Positions 1-8,408 of a stretch of 64,000 bases of DNA are shown piece by piece; positions within the stretch are counted from its first letter, which is position 1, and the number at the start of each line of letters is the position of its first letter. Source of the DNA: Flavobacterium pisciphilum (GTDB lineage Bacteria; Bacteroidota; Bacteroidia; Flavobacteriales; Flavobacteriaceae); contig NZ_JAJJMO010000001.1 of the NCBI RefSeq assembly GCF_020905345.1, positions 1,550,001 through 1,614,000 of the forward strand. Reading direction: 5' to 3'. The translations under genes were made by a program, and so were the position numbers. The notes under the pieces are model-generated. The model searched no databases. It was not told where the DNA came from and was given only the letters and a program-made list of their open reading frames with translations.

Positions 1-57
1 TCACAACCAGCAGGAAATGCAGGTGCAAGAGTAGCTTGTTCAGCAATCATAAAATAA
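1..57 (+). CDS. sodC: Superoxide dismutase [Cu-Zn], C-terminal end (partial)
   Basis: The reading frame is open from the window edge and stops at 55-57. Its 18 visible residues read SQPAGNAGARVACSAIIK. The stretch GNAGARVAC matches the conserved C-terminus of Cu/Zn superoxide dismutases (GNAGxRxACGxI), including the cysteine of the structural disulfide and the active-site arginine. The family converts superoxide to peroxide and oxygen in the periplasm. Only the tail is visible, so the call rests on a short but distinctive motif. A strong terminator follows directly. Confidence 0.7.
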   Translation, partial: SQPAGNAGARVACSAIIK

Positions 58-73
58 TTACACAAATCAAAAG

Positions 74-108
74 AACCATTTTATTCACAAAGTAAAATGG
101 TTTTTTTA
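74..108 (+). terminator. Rho-independent terminator after sodC
   Basis: AACCATTTTA at 74-83 pairs perfectly with TAAAATGGTT at 93-102, with a 9-nt loop and a T-run on the 3' side. Confidence 0.85.
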
Positions 109-141
109 TTTTTAATCAATCCTCAAATCATAAAAAAAAGA

Positions 142-149
142 TAGCTTTG
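142..149 (+). promoter_or_regulatory. Bacteroidetes -7 box (TAGCTTTG)
   Basis: Exact TAnnTTTG match lying 18 nt before the ATG at 168. It gives a short leader for the LETM1-related gene. Confidence 0.6.
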
Positions 150-167
150 TAGCTTCAAATTAAAGCA

Positions 168-1373
168 ATGATTAACCCTTCGGCAACAGGTTGGATAGAT
201 AAATTTTTTAGTAAACAAAAGTTCCCAGAACATGTAGTTACTGAAACTAATAATTCATTCTATCAAAAAGTAAGAGCAACAGGCTTTATTTATGGTCATA
301 TAATTGCCATAGAAACTCCAGTACCGATTAAAACAAAAGGTTGGTTTAAAACCGAAATTTCAAAAGTAGCTTTATTAAATACTTTATTCAGTGTTTTTTC
401 CCTAACCAAAAACGATACTAATTCAGAACATTTCATTACCGAAGCATTGGCTTTTTATAATCAAATGAACCCTGAAGGTTTTAATCTATTCAAAATATTA
501 CTCCCAAAAAGTAGTGATTCACTAACTTTAGAAAGTATTATAGACGAACGTGTTCAAACGAACGACAGTATCATTAGTAAAAACTTTTCTCATTTAGTTA
601 CAAATGCTTTGCTATTCATTGATGTTTTGGCTTTTCGCCAGTATTTAATTCATGGATCTATTCCAGAAAAATACCTCAAGAAAATAGAAGAAACTGTTAT
701 GAGCATTGTAGCACTAGCTTTAAAAACCAAAACCAATAAATCACAGTACGACGATTTATTAATTAAACTTTTTGAGGCATCAATCCGCTATAGCAAATTT
801 TCTAAAGTAACAGTAGCAACTTTAGAAACATTACAATTGCATCATTTTACAAATGAATTAGAAAAATATTATCTAATTGATATGGCCGGAATGGCTTTAT
901 GGAGTGATGGTATTGTAGAAAATGAAGAAGCTTATTTTTTACATACTCTAGCTAACATTTTAAACGTATCTGATGATTTCGTGGCAGAAAGTATTAAAAG
1001 TACTAATGCTTTTATTACAGAGCATAAAAAGGAGATTCCATATTTTAATTACTCCAATCCTGTAAAGCATTTTTATGATCAGATGACAATGGGTGTAATT
1101 ACGCTTATAAAACGTAATAAAAACCGATTAATCAAGGAAATCATCCAAAGCAAAGAATTAATGCTTCTCCTAGCCTATTCTACCCGTAGAGACCTAGAAC
1201 CTAGCGAAAAGAAGAAAGTAAAAAAACAACTATTAGATATCTGTAAAACGATTCCATCATTAACGATATTCTTACTTCCTGGTGGAAGTTTGTTATTACC
1301 TATACTAATCAAGTTCATCCCCACTTTATTGCCTTCGGCATTTAATGAGAACTTAGATGATGAAAGTGAATAA
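168..1373 (+). CDS. LETM1-related biofilm-associated protein
   Basis: This 401-residue protein matches what I recognise as the Bacteroidetes 'LETM1-related biofilm-associated protein' family. The middle (about 240-310) is alpha-helical with a TerB-like flavour (DGIVENEEAYFLHTLA). The C-terminal part (about 345-390) holds a basic KKKVKKQLLDICKTIP segment followed by a hydrophobic, glycine- and proline-rich stretch (LLPGGSLLLPILIKFIP) resembling the LETM1 membrane region. It has no signal peptide. The ATG is favoured by the -7 box just upstream. It is monocistronic, bounded by terminators on both sides. Its molecular role is unknown; biofilm involvement comes from the family name only. Confidence 0.65.
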   Translation: MINPSATGWIDKFFSKQKFPEHVVTETNNSFYQKVRATGFIYGHIIAIETPVPIKTKGWFKTEISKVALLNTLFSVFSLTKNDTNSEHFITEALAFYNQMNPEGFNLFKILLPKSSDSLTLESIIDERVQTNDSIISKNFSHLVTNALLFIDVLAFRQYLIHGSIPEKYLKKIEETVMSIVALALKTKTNKSQYDDLLIKLFEASIRYSKFSKVTVATLETLQLHHFTNELEKYYLIDMAGMALWSDGIVENEEAYFLHTLANILNVSDDFVAESIKSTNAFITEHKKEIPYFNYSNPVKHFYDQMTMGVITLIKRNKNRLIKEIIQSKELMLLLAYSTRRDLEPSEKKKVKKQLLDICKTIPSLTIFLLPGGSLLLPILIKFIPTLLPSAFNENLDDESE

Positions 1374-1380
1374 AAACAAA

Positions 1381-1408
1381 AAAAATCGCCTTAAAGGCGA
1401 TTTTTTTT
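1381..1408. terminator. Bidirectional terminator
   Basis: ATCGCCTT at 1385-1392 pairs with AAGGCGAT at 1394-1401, flanked by A-run and T-run. It sits between two convergent genes and can serve both. Confidence 0.85.
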
Positions 1409-1410
1409 AT

Positions 1411-2046
1411 TTACAATTTCAATTGATAAACTTCATCAAGTTCATCATTCGAACTAATATTTACATTTAAATCAGTTACAAATCCTGAATTCAAACCATA
1501 CACCCATCCGTGTAACATTAAGTCTTGACCGTTTTTCCATGCCCCTTGTACAATTGAAGTCTTTGCTAAGTTATAAACTTGTTCTTTAGCATTTACTTCT
1601 ACAAAAGCATTAAAACGTTCTGTTTCATCTTCAATAGAATTCAAATATTTATCATGTAAACGGTATTCATCTTTAATGTGACGAATCCAGTTATCAATGA
1701 TTCCTACTGATTGATTTCCCATAGCAGTTTTTACACCACCACAACCGTAATGTCCACAAACAATAACGTGTTTAACTTTTAAAACGTTTACTGCATAATC
1801 TAAAACACTTAACATGTTCATATCAGAGTGAACAACCATATTAGCAATATTTCTGTGTACAAAAACCTCACCTGGTTTAGCTCCAATAATTTCATTTGCT
1901 GGAACACGGCTATCAGAACAACCAATCCACAATAAAGGTGGTGTTTGTCCTTTTGCTAAATCTGCAAAATAATTAGGATCGCTTGCTAATGATTTTTCAA
2001 CCCACTTTTTGTTATTATCTAATATTTGTTTATAGAACTCTTTCAT
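1411..2046 (-). CDS. can: Beta-class carbonic anhydrase
   Basis: This 211-residue cytoplasmic enzyme interconverts CO2 and bicarbonate. The beta-class zinc site is complete: CSDSR at 43-47 supplies Cys43, Asp45 and Arg47, and HYGC at 99-102 supplies His99 and Cys102. Length is normal for the family. It lies 123 bp downstream of, and in the same direction as, a SulP anion transporter. Such pairing is known for bicarbonate uptake, so the two probably act together to hold a bicarbonate pool for carboxylases. A weaker -7 candidate (TAACTTTA) in the gap could give it its own promoter. Confidence 0.93.
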   Translation of the reverse strand: MKEFYKQILDNNKKWVEKSLASDPNYFADLAKGQTPPLLWIGCSDSRVPANEIIGAKPGEVFVHRNIANMVVHSDMNMLSVLDYAVNVLKVKHVIVCGHYGCGGVKTAMGNQSVGIIDNWIRHIKDEYRLHDKYLNSIEDETERFNAFVEVNAKEQVYNLAKTSIVQGAWKNGQDLMLHGWVYGLNSGFVTDLNVNISSNDELDEVYQLKL

Positions 2047-2169
2047 CTTTTTATTTTTTTTAAACTGTCAATTTCTTGTATTTAGAGGATTCTAAAAAAG
2101 TCTCATGTAAAGTTACCTCTTTTTAATCCTCTATAAACACAACACTACAGCATTATTTAGCTATTAATT

Positions 2170-3816
2170 TTAAAATTTTTCTTTTTCTGTTTTTTTAACC
2201 ATTGCTCTTTTTGCAACATCATAATAATGTTCTATAGAAACATGATTGTTTAAATCTGGAGAGTTTTCTAACTCGTATGCCTTTTTAAACCCTTTAAGTT
2301 TGACCTTAATATTCTGATCAACAGCTCTAGTATCTTTAAATTCTTTAATTAAATCAAGAATATCATGAGCAATATACACTGTATCTTGTGCATTGATAAT
2401 CACTTTTGAATTTTCTGGAATAGAATTTAATGTAAGTTTAATAGCCGCTTTATTCAAGAAAGAAACTTCTTGAGCAAGATCGATATGAATTACATCTCCA
2501 TCTTCATACTCTTCTTTCTTGAAACTGTATGCTCTTTTTAAATTCCCTCTTAACACGAAAATTACACTAATTACAATTCCTAAAGCAACACCTTTAAGTA
2601 AATCTGTTGCTACAACAAATACTAAAGTGGCAACAAAAGGGATGAATTGGTATTTTCCTTTTTCCCAGAAGTGAATAAAAGTTGCTGGTTTAGCCAATTT
2701 ATAACCTACTAATATTAGTATAGTAGCCAAAGTAGCTAATGGAATTTTATTTAAAATTACTGGAATAGCCAATACACTTATCAATAATAAAACACCATGG
2801 ATAATTGCTGACATTTTTGATTTTGCTCCAGCATTATTATTTGCCGAAGATCTTACAACAACAGATGTCATTGGCAAACCACCTAAAAGAGAACTTACAA
2901 TATTTCCAATTCCTTGAGCTTTAAGCTCAACATTAGTATTTGTATATCGCTTTTGAACATCCATTCTATCAGCTGCTTCAATACATAATAATGTTTCGAT
3001 AGAAGCTACAATTGCAATTGTCAAACCTACAACCCAAACCTGTGGATTAGTTATCCCTGCAAAATTAGGAGTTACGATGATTGCTTTAAATTCGTCAAAA
3101 GAAGTTGGAATTGGTAACGATACCAAATGTTCTTTCCCAATAGCCAATGGGCTACCAGATGAAACAAAAATTTCATTTACAATTATCCCAGCAACAACTG
3201 CAACAAGTGCACCTGGAATTAATTTAAGTTTTCTCAAAAATGGAACTTTATCCCATGAAATTAATATAACAAATGAGATTAAGGTAACGATTACTGCTCC
3301 CATATGAATATGGTTGAATATTTCAAACAATGATGAAATTGAGTTGCTTCCATCATGTTGAACAAACGCTTGATCTCCTTCAAAATCAGCATCATATCCA
3401 AATGCATGCGGCAATTGTTTCAGAATAATAATAACTCCGATACCTGCCAACATTCCTTCGATTACATTGGTTGGGAAATAATTAGATATACTACCTGCTT
3501 TTAAGAAACCTAATCCTAACTGGATTAATCCCGCAATAAAAACAGCTGTTAAAAATACATCAAAGGCTCCTAAATCAGTAATTGCTGTAAGAATGATTGC
3601 TGTTAAACCAGCTGCTGGACCTGATACACTAATATGTGATTGACTCAAATAACCTACAACTATCCCTCCGATAATTCCTGAAATAATTCCTGAAAATAAT
3701 GGAGCTCCAGAGGCCATTGCGATACCTAAACACAACGGAAGAGCCACTAAAAAAACTACTAAACCTGAAGCAAAATCAGATTTAAGATTGGCAAAAAGAT
3801 TTACTTTTCTTTTCAT
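2170..3816 (-). CDS. SulP family inorganic anion transporter with STAS domain
   Basis: This 548-residue integral membrane protein opens with a SulP signature (SDFASGLVVFLVALPLCLGI) and has about ten to twelve hydrophobic segments through residue 420. A cytoplasmic STAS domain follows, with VIHIDLAQEVSFLNKAAI near residue 445 and IINAQDTVYIAHDILDLI near 475. SulP proteins move sulfate, bicarbonate or other anions, usually with sodium or protons. The carbonic anhydrase gene immediately downstream argues for bicarbonate, but the sequence alone does not fix the substrate. It is probably co-transcribed with the small exported protein upstream (84 bp gap). Confidence 0.9.
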   Translation of the reverse strand: MKRKVNLFANLKSDFASGLVVFLVALPLCLGIAMASGAPLFSGIISGIIGGIVVGYLSQSHISVSGPAAGLTAIILTAITDLGAFDVFLTAVFIAGLIQLGLGFLKAGSISNYFPTNVIEGMLAGIGVIIILKQLPHAFGYDADFEGDQAFVQHDGSNSISSLFEIFNHIHMGAVIVTLISFVILISWDKVPFLRKLKLIPGALVAVVAGIIVNEIFVSSGSPLAIGKEHLVSLPIPTSFDEFKAIIVTPNFAGITNPQVWVVGLTIAIVASIETLLCIEAADRMDVQKRYTNTNVELKAQGIGNIVSSLLGGLPMTSVVVRSSANNNAGAKSKMSAIIHGVLLLISVLAIPVILNKIPLATLATILILVGYKLAKPATFIHFWEKGKYQFIPFVATLVFVVATDLLKGVALGIVISVIFVLRGNLKRAYSFKKEEYEDGDVIHIDLAQEVSFLNKAAIKLTLNSIPENSKVIINAQDTVYIAHDILDLIKEFKDTRAVDQNIKVKLKGFKKAYELENSPDLNNHVSIEHYYDVAKRAMVKKTEKEKF

Positions 3817-3899
3817 AATACAATAGTAAAAAATGTTCGTAAAATATCTACTGTACTACTAAAATACAATAAATGTTTAAAAAAATATAACTGGATGTA

Positions 3900-4184
3900 C
3901 TATGCCAAATTAGGTGGCGGTGCAAAAATGGTTGCAGAAATCTTATCGTGTTTAGATAATTTTTCTGACAATATAAGATTTGATTTATCAAACATAGGTA
4001 AAACGAACTCACCATGAAATACAGGATGATACACATAAACTTTGACTTCTTTATGTGAATGTTCTTCTTCTGAAAAACTATAAAATGCAGACACATCGCA
4101 TGTTTTCTCTATCATCGTCACAATTGGTGGCGTCGATAAGAAAGCAATAAATATGGTTAATAATATGTATGCAATTTTTTTCAT
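3900..4184 (-). CDS. Small exported or membrane-anchored hypothetical protein
   Basis: I do not recognise this 94-residue protein. It starts with a hydrophobic segment (MKKIAYILLTIFIAFLSTPP), then a polar region rich in Glu and His (SEEEHSHKEVKVYVYHP), and ends in IFAPPPNLA. This suggests export or anchoring at the inner membrane. The overlapping frame at 3848-4096 looks like a shadow. It precedes the SulP gene in the same direction. A -7 box lies only 5 nt before the ATG, so the transcript may be nearly leaderless. Confidence 0.6.
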   Translation of the reverse strand: MKKIAYILLTIFIAFLSTPPIVTMIEKTCDVSAFYSFSEEEHSHKEVKVYVYHPVFHGEFVLPMFDKSNLILSEKLSKHDKISATIFAPPPNLA

Positions 4185-4189
4185 TAGTG

Positions 4190-4197
4190 CAAAAGTA
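4190..4197 (-). promoter_or_regulatory. -7 box (TACTTTTG) ahead of the SulP/carbonic anhydrase group
   Basis: Read on the minus strand this is an exact TAnnTTTG. It ends 5 nt before the ATG at 4184, putting the predicted transcription start at or beside the start codon. Confidence 0.55.
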
Positions 4198-4266
4198 GAG
4201 CTAAACTGATAAAATCAAAACAGTAAGTTGAAAATTTTAAACAAATTTAACATTAACAAAAAAAAA

Positions 4267-4300
4267 CCAGAATAGCTTTTTAATACTATTCTGGTCTTTT
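4267..4300 (-). terminator. Terminator after dps
   Basis: ACCAGAATAG (4267-4276) pairs with CTATTCTGGT (4286-4295), with T-rich flanks on both strands. Confidence 0.8.
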
Positions 4301-4320
4301 AGACATTCTATTTTATGATT

Positions 4321-4800
4321 TTACAAATCCTCTTCTAACCATGCTTTCATCATCCAAATGGTTTTTTCTTGTTCAGAGATAAAATCACTCATCATAGAGT
4401 TGGTTCCCTCGTCATTGATTTCATCTGACTGTGACAAAATTTCTCTTTCAATCTTCAGTAAATCAGTTAATGAATCTACAATTAAGTGTACTGCTTTTTC
4501 ATCATTAGAGATATTCTTTCCAACTACTATTTTATTATTTTTGATATAGTCATCAAAAGTATGCAACGGAGTACCTCCTAATGTAAGGACTCTCTCAGCA
4601 ATTAAATCAATTTTTAATTGAGCATCTGTATATAATTCTTCAAACTTTACGTGCAAATCAAAAAAACGTTTTCCGCGAATATTCCAGTGAATTCCTCGCA
4701 AGTTTTGATAATAAACTTGGAAATTTGATAGTAAGACATTTAATTCTTTAACAATTAATTCTGACTCTTTTACTGGCAATCCTAAAATATTAGTTTTCAT
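4321..4800 (-). CDS. dps: Dps family DNA-binding ferritin-like protein
   Basis: Dps dodecamers oxidise Fe(II) with hydrogen peroxide, store the iron and shield DNA during starvation or oxidative stress. At 159 residues the protein is family-typical. The inter-subunit ferroxidase ligands are present: His38 (RGIHWN), His50 (DLH), Asp65 and Glu69 (IDLIAE). Their spacing equals H51/H63/D78/E82 of E. coli Dps. It lies head to head with oxyR across a 111-bp gap, which fits peroxide-dependent control. Confidence 0.93.
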   Translation of the reverse strand: MKTNILGLPVKESELIVKELNVLLSNFQVYYQNLRGIHWNIRGKRFFDLHVKFEELYTDAQLKIDLIAERVLTLGGTPLHTFDDYIKNNKIVVGKNISNDEKAVHLIVDSLTDLLKIEREILSQSDEINDEGTNSMMSDFISEQEKTIWMMKAWLEEDL

Positions 4801-4882
4801 AGTGTATTAATTTTATATTTCTAATAATTGTAAATTTAAAATAACTTTTTCGGAAAAGCCATAAAAAAAAATTATATTTTCT

Positions 4883-4890
4883 TATTTTTG
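4883..4890 (+). promoter_or_regulatory. -7 box (TATTTTTG) of oxyR
   Basis: Exact TAnnTTTG match 21 nt before the ATG at 4912. Its position rules out the upstream in-frame ATG at 4888, which would lie inside the promoter. Confidence 0.65.
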
Positions 4891-4911
4891 CATCAGAAAA
4901 TACTATTAAAA

Positions 4912-5853
4912 ATGACTATAACTCAATTACAATATGTTTTAGCCGTTGCTGAACACAAAAACTTTACACTTGCTGCCGAAAAATGTTTCGTTACTCAACC
5001 TACGCTTAGTATGCAAATACAAAAAATAGAAGAAGAGCTTAGCATTTTAATATTTGACAGAAGCAAGAAACCAATTCAACTTACTGAAATTGGGCAAAAA
5101 ATAGTAAATCAAGCAAAAAACATTGTCAATGAAGCCGACAGAATAAAAGACATCGTCGAACAACAAAAAGGGTTTATAGGTGGTGAGTTCAAATTAGGAA
5201 TCATCCCAACTGTTATGCCTACTCTTTTGCCTATGTTCTTGAATAATTTTATTAAAAAATATCCAAAAGTTAAGCTATTAATCGAAGAGCTTAATACCGA
5301 TGAAATTATTACCAAATTAAAAAACGGCCATCTTGATGCTGCAATTGCAGTGACTCCATTAGAAGACGAAAAAATAAAAGAAATCGTTCTTTATTTTGAA
5401 CCTTTTGTAGCCTATATACCTGAACAACATTCTATTTTTCAAAAAGAAGAAATCGAAGTATCTGATTTAAACATCAACGAAATTCTACTTTTACAAGACG
5501 GTCATTGTTTTAGAGATGGTATTTTAAATCTTTGCAAAAACGGCACAGATGTAGAAAATAATGCGTTCCAGATACAAAGCGGAAGTTTTGAGACACTTAT
5601 AAAATTAGCTGACGAAGGTTTAGGCACAACATTATTGCCTTATTTGCATACAATAGATTTAAAAGAAACAGACAAATTAAAGCTTCGTCACTTTAAGGAA
5701 CCTAAACCTGCCAGAGAGGTAAGTTTAATCTATCCGAAGAGTGAATTAAAAATCCAAATCATCGATGCCTTACGAAGTACGATTGCTGGTGTTGTAAAAG
5801 GAGCTATTGTTTTTCAAAATGTTCAGATAATAAGTCCAATCCAAAAGAAATAA
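4912..5853 (+). CDS. oxyR: Hydrogen-peroxide-sensing LysR-type regulator OxyR
   Basis: This 313-residue regulator has an N-terminal winged HTH (TQLQYVLAVAEHKNFTLAAE) and a LysR effector domain. From the chosen start, the redox pair falls at Cys199 and Cys208 (HCFRDGILNLC). These are the same numbers and the same eight-residue spacing as the disulfide-forming cysteines of E. coli OxyR. The frame is open from 4888, but a -7 box at 4883-4890 makes 4912 the credible start. It is divergent from dps, a classic OxyR target, so it probably controls dps and itself from the shared gap. Confidence 0.93.
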   Translation: MTITQLQYVLAVAEHKNFTLAAEKCFVTQPTLSMQIQKIEEELSILIFDRSKKPIQLTEIGQKIVNQAKNIVNEADRIKDIVEQQKGFIGGEFKLGIIPTVMPTLLPMFLNNFIKKYPKVKLLIEELNTDEIITKLKNGHLDAAIAVTPLEDEKIKEIVLYFEPFVAYIPEQHSIFQKEEIEVSDLNINEILLLQDGHCFRDGILNLCKNGTDVENNAFQIQSGSFETLIKLADEGLGTTLLPYLHTIDLKETDKLKLRHFKEPKPAREVSLIYPKSELKIQIIDALRSTIAGVVKGAIVFQNVQIISPIQKK

Positions 5854-5856
5854 AAA

Positions 5857-5884
5857 AAAGGAACCTAATTAGGTTCCTTTTTTA
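5857..5884 (+). terminator. Terminator after oxyR
   Basis: 5857-5880 is a perfect 24-bp palindrome around GGAACCTAATTAGGTTCC, followed by T's. It can also serve the convergent small gene. Confidence 0.85.
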
Positions 5885-5889
5885 TTTAT

Positions 5890-6087
5890 CTATACTTTAA
5901 CTATCAGTAGACATTCTTTTAATTCGGGCTTTCCGATTGTAAAATTTAATAACCACTCTTCCAGTTGTTCCATTTCGTATGGTAATAGTGTTTTGATAGC
6001 TTTCTCTAATTCTTTTAAGAAAAGTACCGGGTCGAAACTTACTCTTTCAAGTATTGATTTCGTGTAATCAAACATCATTTTAGACAT
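5890..6087 (-). CDS. Small conserved hypothetical protein (65 aa)
   Basis: This acidic, mainly helical protein (MFDYTKSILERVSFDPVLFL, then KELEKAIKTLLPYEMEQLEE) resembles a small protein I have seen in other Flavobacteriaceae. It has no signal peptide, membrane segment or catalytic motif. A second ATG at residue 4 is possible. It lies tail to tail with oxyR across the shared terminator. Function unknown. Confidence 0.6.
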   Translation of the reverse strand: MSKMMFDYTKSILERVSFDPVLFLKELEKAIKTLLPYEMEQLEEWLLNFTIGKPELKECLLIVKV

Positions 6088-6254
6088 AATAAATTAAGAT
6101 TATGGGGTTATCTCATTATTTTTTAACTCGACGTAAAAATAAGCAATTTACAATCAAGTGCTCATGTTTTAACTTATTTTTTTGTTTTATTATTCACGAA
6201 TTCGTTTGCATAAATGAATATATAGCAATTTAAAATTAATCTAAATAGTGTGAT

Positions 6255-6920
6255 TTACATCACTTTACGAGCTCTAAACATCTCTCTTTTTCCTGGAGGT
6301 CCAGCAAGTTTCTCAACTGTAAATCCCACCTCAATCATACTCCTTTTAACAACGCCACGGGCAGCATAAGTTACAAGAACACCATTTGGCTTTAAAGCAG
6401 TATACATTCTTCTGAATATATCAGTACTCCATAGCTCAGGTTGCACCTGATATCCAAAAGCATCAAAATAAATTAAATCAAAAACGGCAACATCATCAAT
6501 TTCTTGAAAAAATTGTTTTCTCTTCGTTAATGCAAACGAATCGGTAAGTTCAATTGTTTCATCCCAATTACTTTCATGCATTCTTTTAAACACACCATCA
6601 TCTTCATCTGCAGCCAATTCTGCTACATAATTCATCATGAGTACCTCATCGGCTGCAACAGGGTATGCCTCTACTCCAACATAATTTATGCGCTGATTTT
6701 TCTTATTTGCTTCTAAAAAAGTAATAAAAGCATTCAGTCCGGTTCCAAAACCAATTTCTAATACCGAAATAGGTTTGTCATCAAATAAAGAAAATCCATT
6801 TTTTATAAAGACATGCTTAGCTTCTTGGATTGCTCCATGTTTAGAGTGATAACATTCACCCCATTCCTCCAAATGAATTGTAGTTGAGCCATCTAGAGTT
6901 TGAATAATTTCTCTTTTCAC
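6255..6920 (-). CDS. mnmD: tRNA mnm5s2U34 methyltransferase MnmD
   Basis: This 221-residue SAM-dependent methyltransferase converts the aminomethyl group to methylaminomethyl at wobble U34 of tRNAs. It is the N-terminal half of enterobacterial MnmC, here stand-alone as in other Bacteroidetes. The SAM-binding motif (VLEIGFGTGLNAF) is near residue 55. The acceptor region follows (FDLIYFDAFGYQVQPELWS) near 145, then KPNGVLVTYAARGVVKRSMI and the MnmD tail GPPGKREMFRA. No FAD-dependent MnmC domain is fused, so the upstream aminomethyl step must rely on MnmE/MnmG products made elsewhere. Confidence 0.9.
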   Translation of the reverse strand: MKREIIQTLDGSTTIHLEEWGECYHSKHGAIQEAKHVFIKNGFSLFDDKPISVLEIGFGTGLNAFITFLEANKKNQRINYVGVEAYPVAADEVLMMNYVAELAADEDDGVFKRMHESNWDETIELTDSFALTKRKQFFQEIDDVAVFDLIYFDAFGYQVQPELWSTDIFRRMYTALKPNGVLVTYAARGVVKRSMIEVGFTVEKLAGPPGKREMFRARKVM

Positions 6921-7225
6921 AATTTATAAATCAGTTTATTGATGTTTTTGTCCTATTTAGAAGTCAAAATTAATCAAAACAAATGCGTAAAGCCTTAAAA
7001 AACTATTGTTTTTTCATAAATTTCATATAAAATTAAGCTGTTTTTTTAACTTTTTTAGAAAATAAATAAATCCCATTCAAACGTTATAATTAACACCATT
7101 TTAGCAGTCAAATTATATATATATTACTTAATTTTGCAATTAATAAAAATTTATTTCATTTTCTTCAATGTTTTAGATTACAATCATTAAACAATGAATA
7201 TAGTTCATAAAAACCACACTTTATC
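6921..7225. other. Intergenic promoter region between mnmD and ilvE
   Basis: This 305-bp AT-rich gap separates two divergent genes. No ORF or RNA is apparent. The -7 box of ilvE is at 7129-7136, leaving a leader of about 80 nt, long for this genome. No obvious leader peptide or attenuator hairpin was found. Confidence 0.5.
7129..7136 (+). promoter_or_regulatory. -7 box (TAATTTTG) of ilvE
   Basis: Exact TAnnTTTG match, 89 nt before the ilvE ATG. Confidence 0.55.
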
Positions 7226-8293
7226 ATGAGTACAACTCAAACAAACAAAATTGAAATCATTAAAGCTACTTCGTCAAAAATAAATGATGTAGACTTTGAA
7301 AACTTAAGCTTTGGTGCTGTATTTACAGACCATTTATTCGAATGTGATTTTAAAAATGGACAATGGCAAACACCGGTCATTAAGCCTTACGCTCCAATTT
7401 TAATGGATCCTTCTTCAAAAGTCTTTCATTATGGACAAGCTATTTTTGAAGGAATGAAAGCTTATAAAGATGATAAAGATGCTATTTGGCTTTTTAGACC
7501 TGAAGAAAACCACAAACGTTTTAATGCTTCTGCAGTAAGAATGGCAATGCCAGAAATTCCTGAGTCTATTTTTCTAGATGGATTGAATGAGTTATTAAAA
7601 TTAGATGCAGAATGGGTTAAAAGAGGAAACGGAAGCAGCATGTATATCCGTCCATTTATGATTGCTACTGGCGCTGGTGTTGTAGCAAATCCATCTGATG
7701 AATATAAATTTATGATTTTACTATCACCTGCAAAATCATACTATGCTGGAGAAGTAAAAGTTATTATTGCTGAGCATTACAGTAGAGCTGCTAATGGTGG
7801 TATCGGAGCTGCAAAAGCTGCTGGTAACTACGGAGCACAGTTTTACCCAACAAATTTAGCAAACAAAGACGGATTCCAACAAGTAATCTGGACTGATGAT
7901 GCAACACATACCAAACTTGAAGAAGCTGGTACAATGAATGTATTTTTCAGAATCAACGATACTTTATTAACTGCACCTACAAGCGAAAGAATTCTAGACG
8001 GAATTACTCGTAAAAGTTTACTTGCAATTGCAGAAAAAGAAGGGCTAAAAACAGAAGTTCGTTCCGTATTAGCTTCTGAATTAGTTGAAGCTGCAAAAGA
8101 CGGATCATTAAAAGAAATTTTTGGTGCGGGTACTGCTGCAGTAGTAAGCGTTATTAAAGGATTCTCATATAAAGATGAGTACTATGAATTACCTAAAACA
8201 GCTGATTCTTATGCTTCTCTTTTAAAAGAAAAACTAACAGGCATACAAAACAAACTAGCTGAAGATACTTTTGGTTGGACTGTAAAAGTCTAG
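7226..8293 (+). CDS. ilvE: Branched-chain amino acid aminotransferase
   Basis: This 355-residue class IV PLP enzyme transfers the amino group between glutamate and the 2-oxo acids of valine, leucine and isoleucine. It belongs to the longer BCAT2-type branch (HYGQAIFEGMKAYK near 78; EAGTMNVFF near 235). The PLP lysine is most likely Lys197 in GAAKAAGNYGAQ. The conserved SERILDGITRKSLL segment is near 255. It is monocistronic with a strong terminator. Confidence 0.93.
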   Translation: MSTTQTNKIEIIKATSSKINDVDFENLSFGAVFTDHLFECDFKNGQWQTPVIKPYAPILMDPSSKVFHYGQAIFEGMKAYKDDKDAIWLFRPEENHKRFNASAVRMAMPEIPESIFLDGLNELLKLDAEWVKRGNGSSMYIRPFMIATGAGVVANPSDEYKFMILLSPAKSYYAGEVKVIIAEHYSRAANGGIGAAKAAGNYGAQFYPTNLANKDGFQQVIWTDDATHTKLEEAGTMNVFFRINDTLLTAPTSERILDGITRKSLLAIAEKEGLKTEVRSVLASELVEAAKDGSLKEIFGAGTAAVVSVIKGFSYKDEYYELPKTADSYASLLKEKLTGIQNKLAEDTFGWTVKV

Positions 8294-8327
8294 TTATTCG
8301 TTTTCAGTCTCAGTATTGAATATAAAA

Positions 8328-8361
8328 AAAAATGGTTTTCAAGTTGAAAACCATTTTTTTT
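8328..8361. terminator. Terminator after ilvE
   Basis: AATGGTTTTC (8331-8340) pairs with GAAAACCATT (8346-8355), flanked by A- and T-runs. It works for both convergent genes. Confidence 0.85.
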
Positions 8362-8408
8362 ATGCCTTATATTTTTTCAATTTAACAACTGCAAACTAAA
8401 ACTAAGTG

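Noticed and set aside
3848..4096. Minus-strand 82-codon ORF overlapping the 94-residue gene
   Set aside because: Composition of a frame shadow; the alternative frame has a good exported-protein layout and promoter.
4888..4911. Upstream ATG of the oxyR frame
   Set aside because: It lies inside the -7 box, and the start at 4912 restores family length and the 199/208 cysteine numbering.
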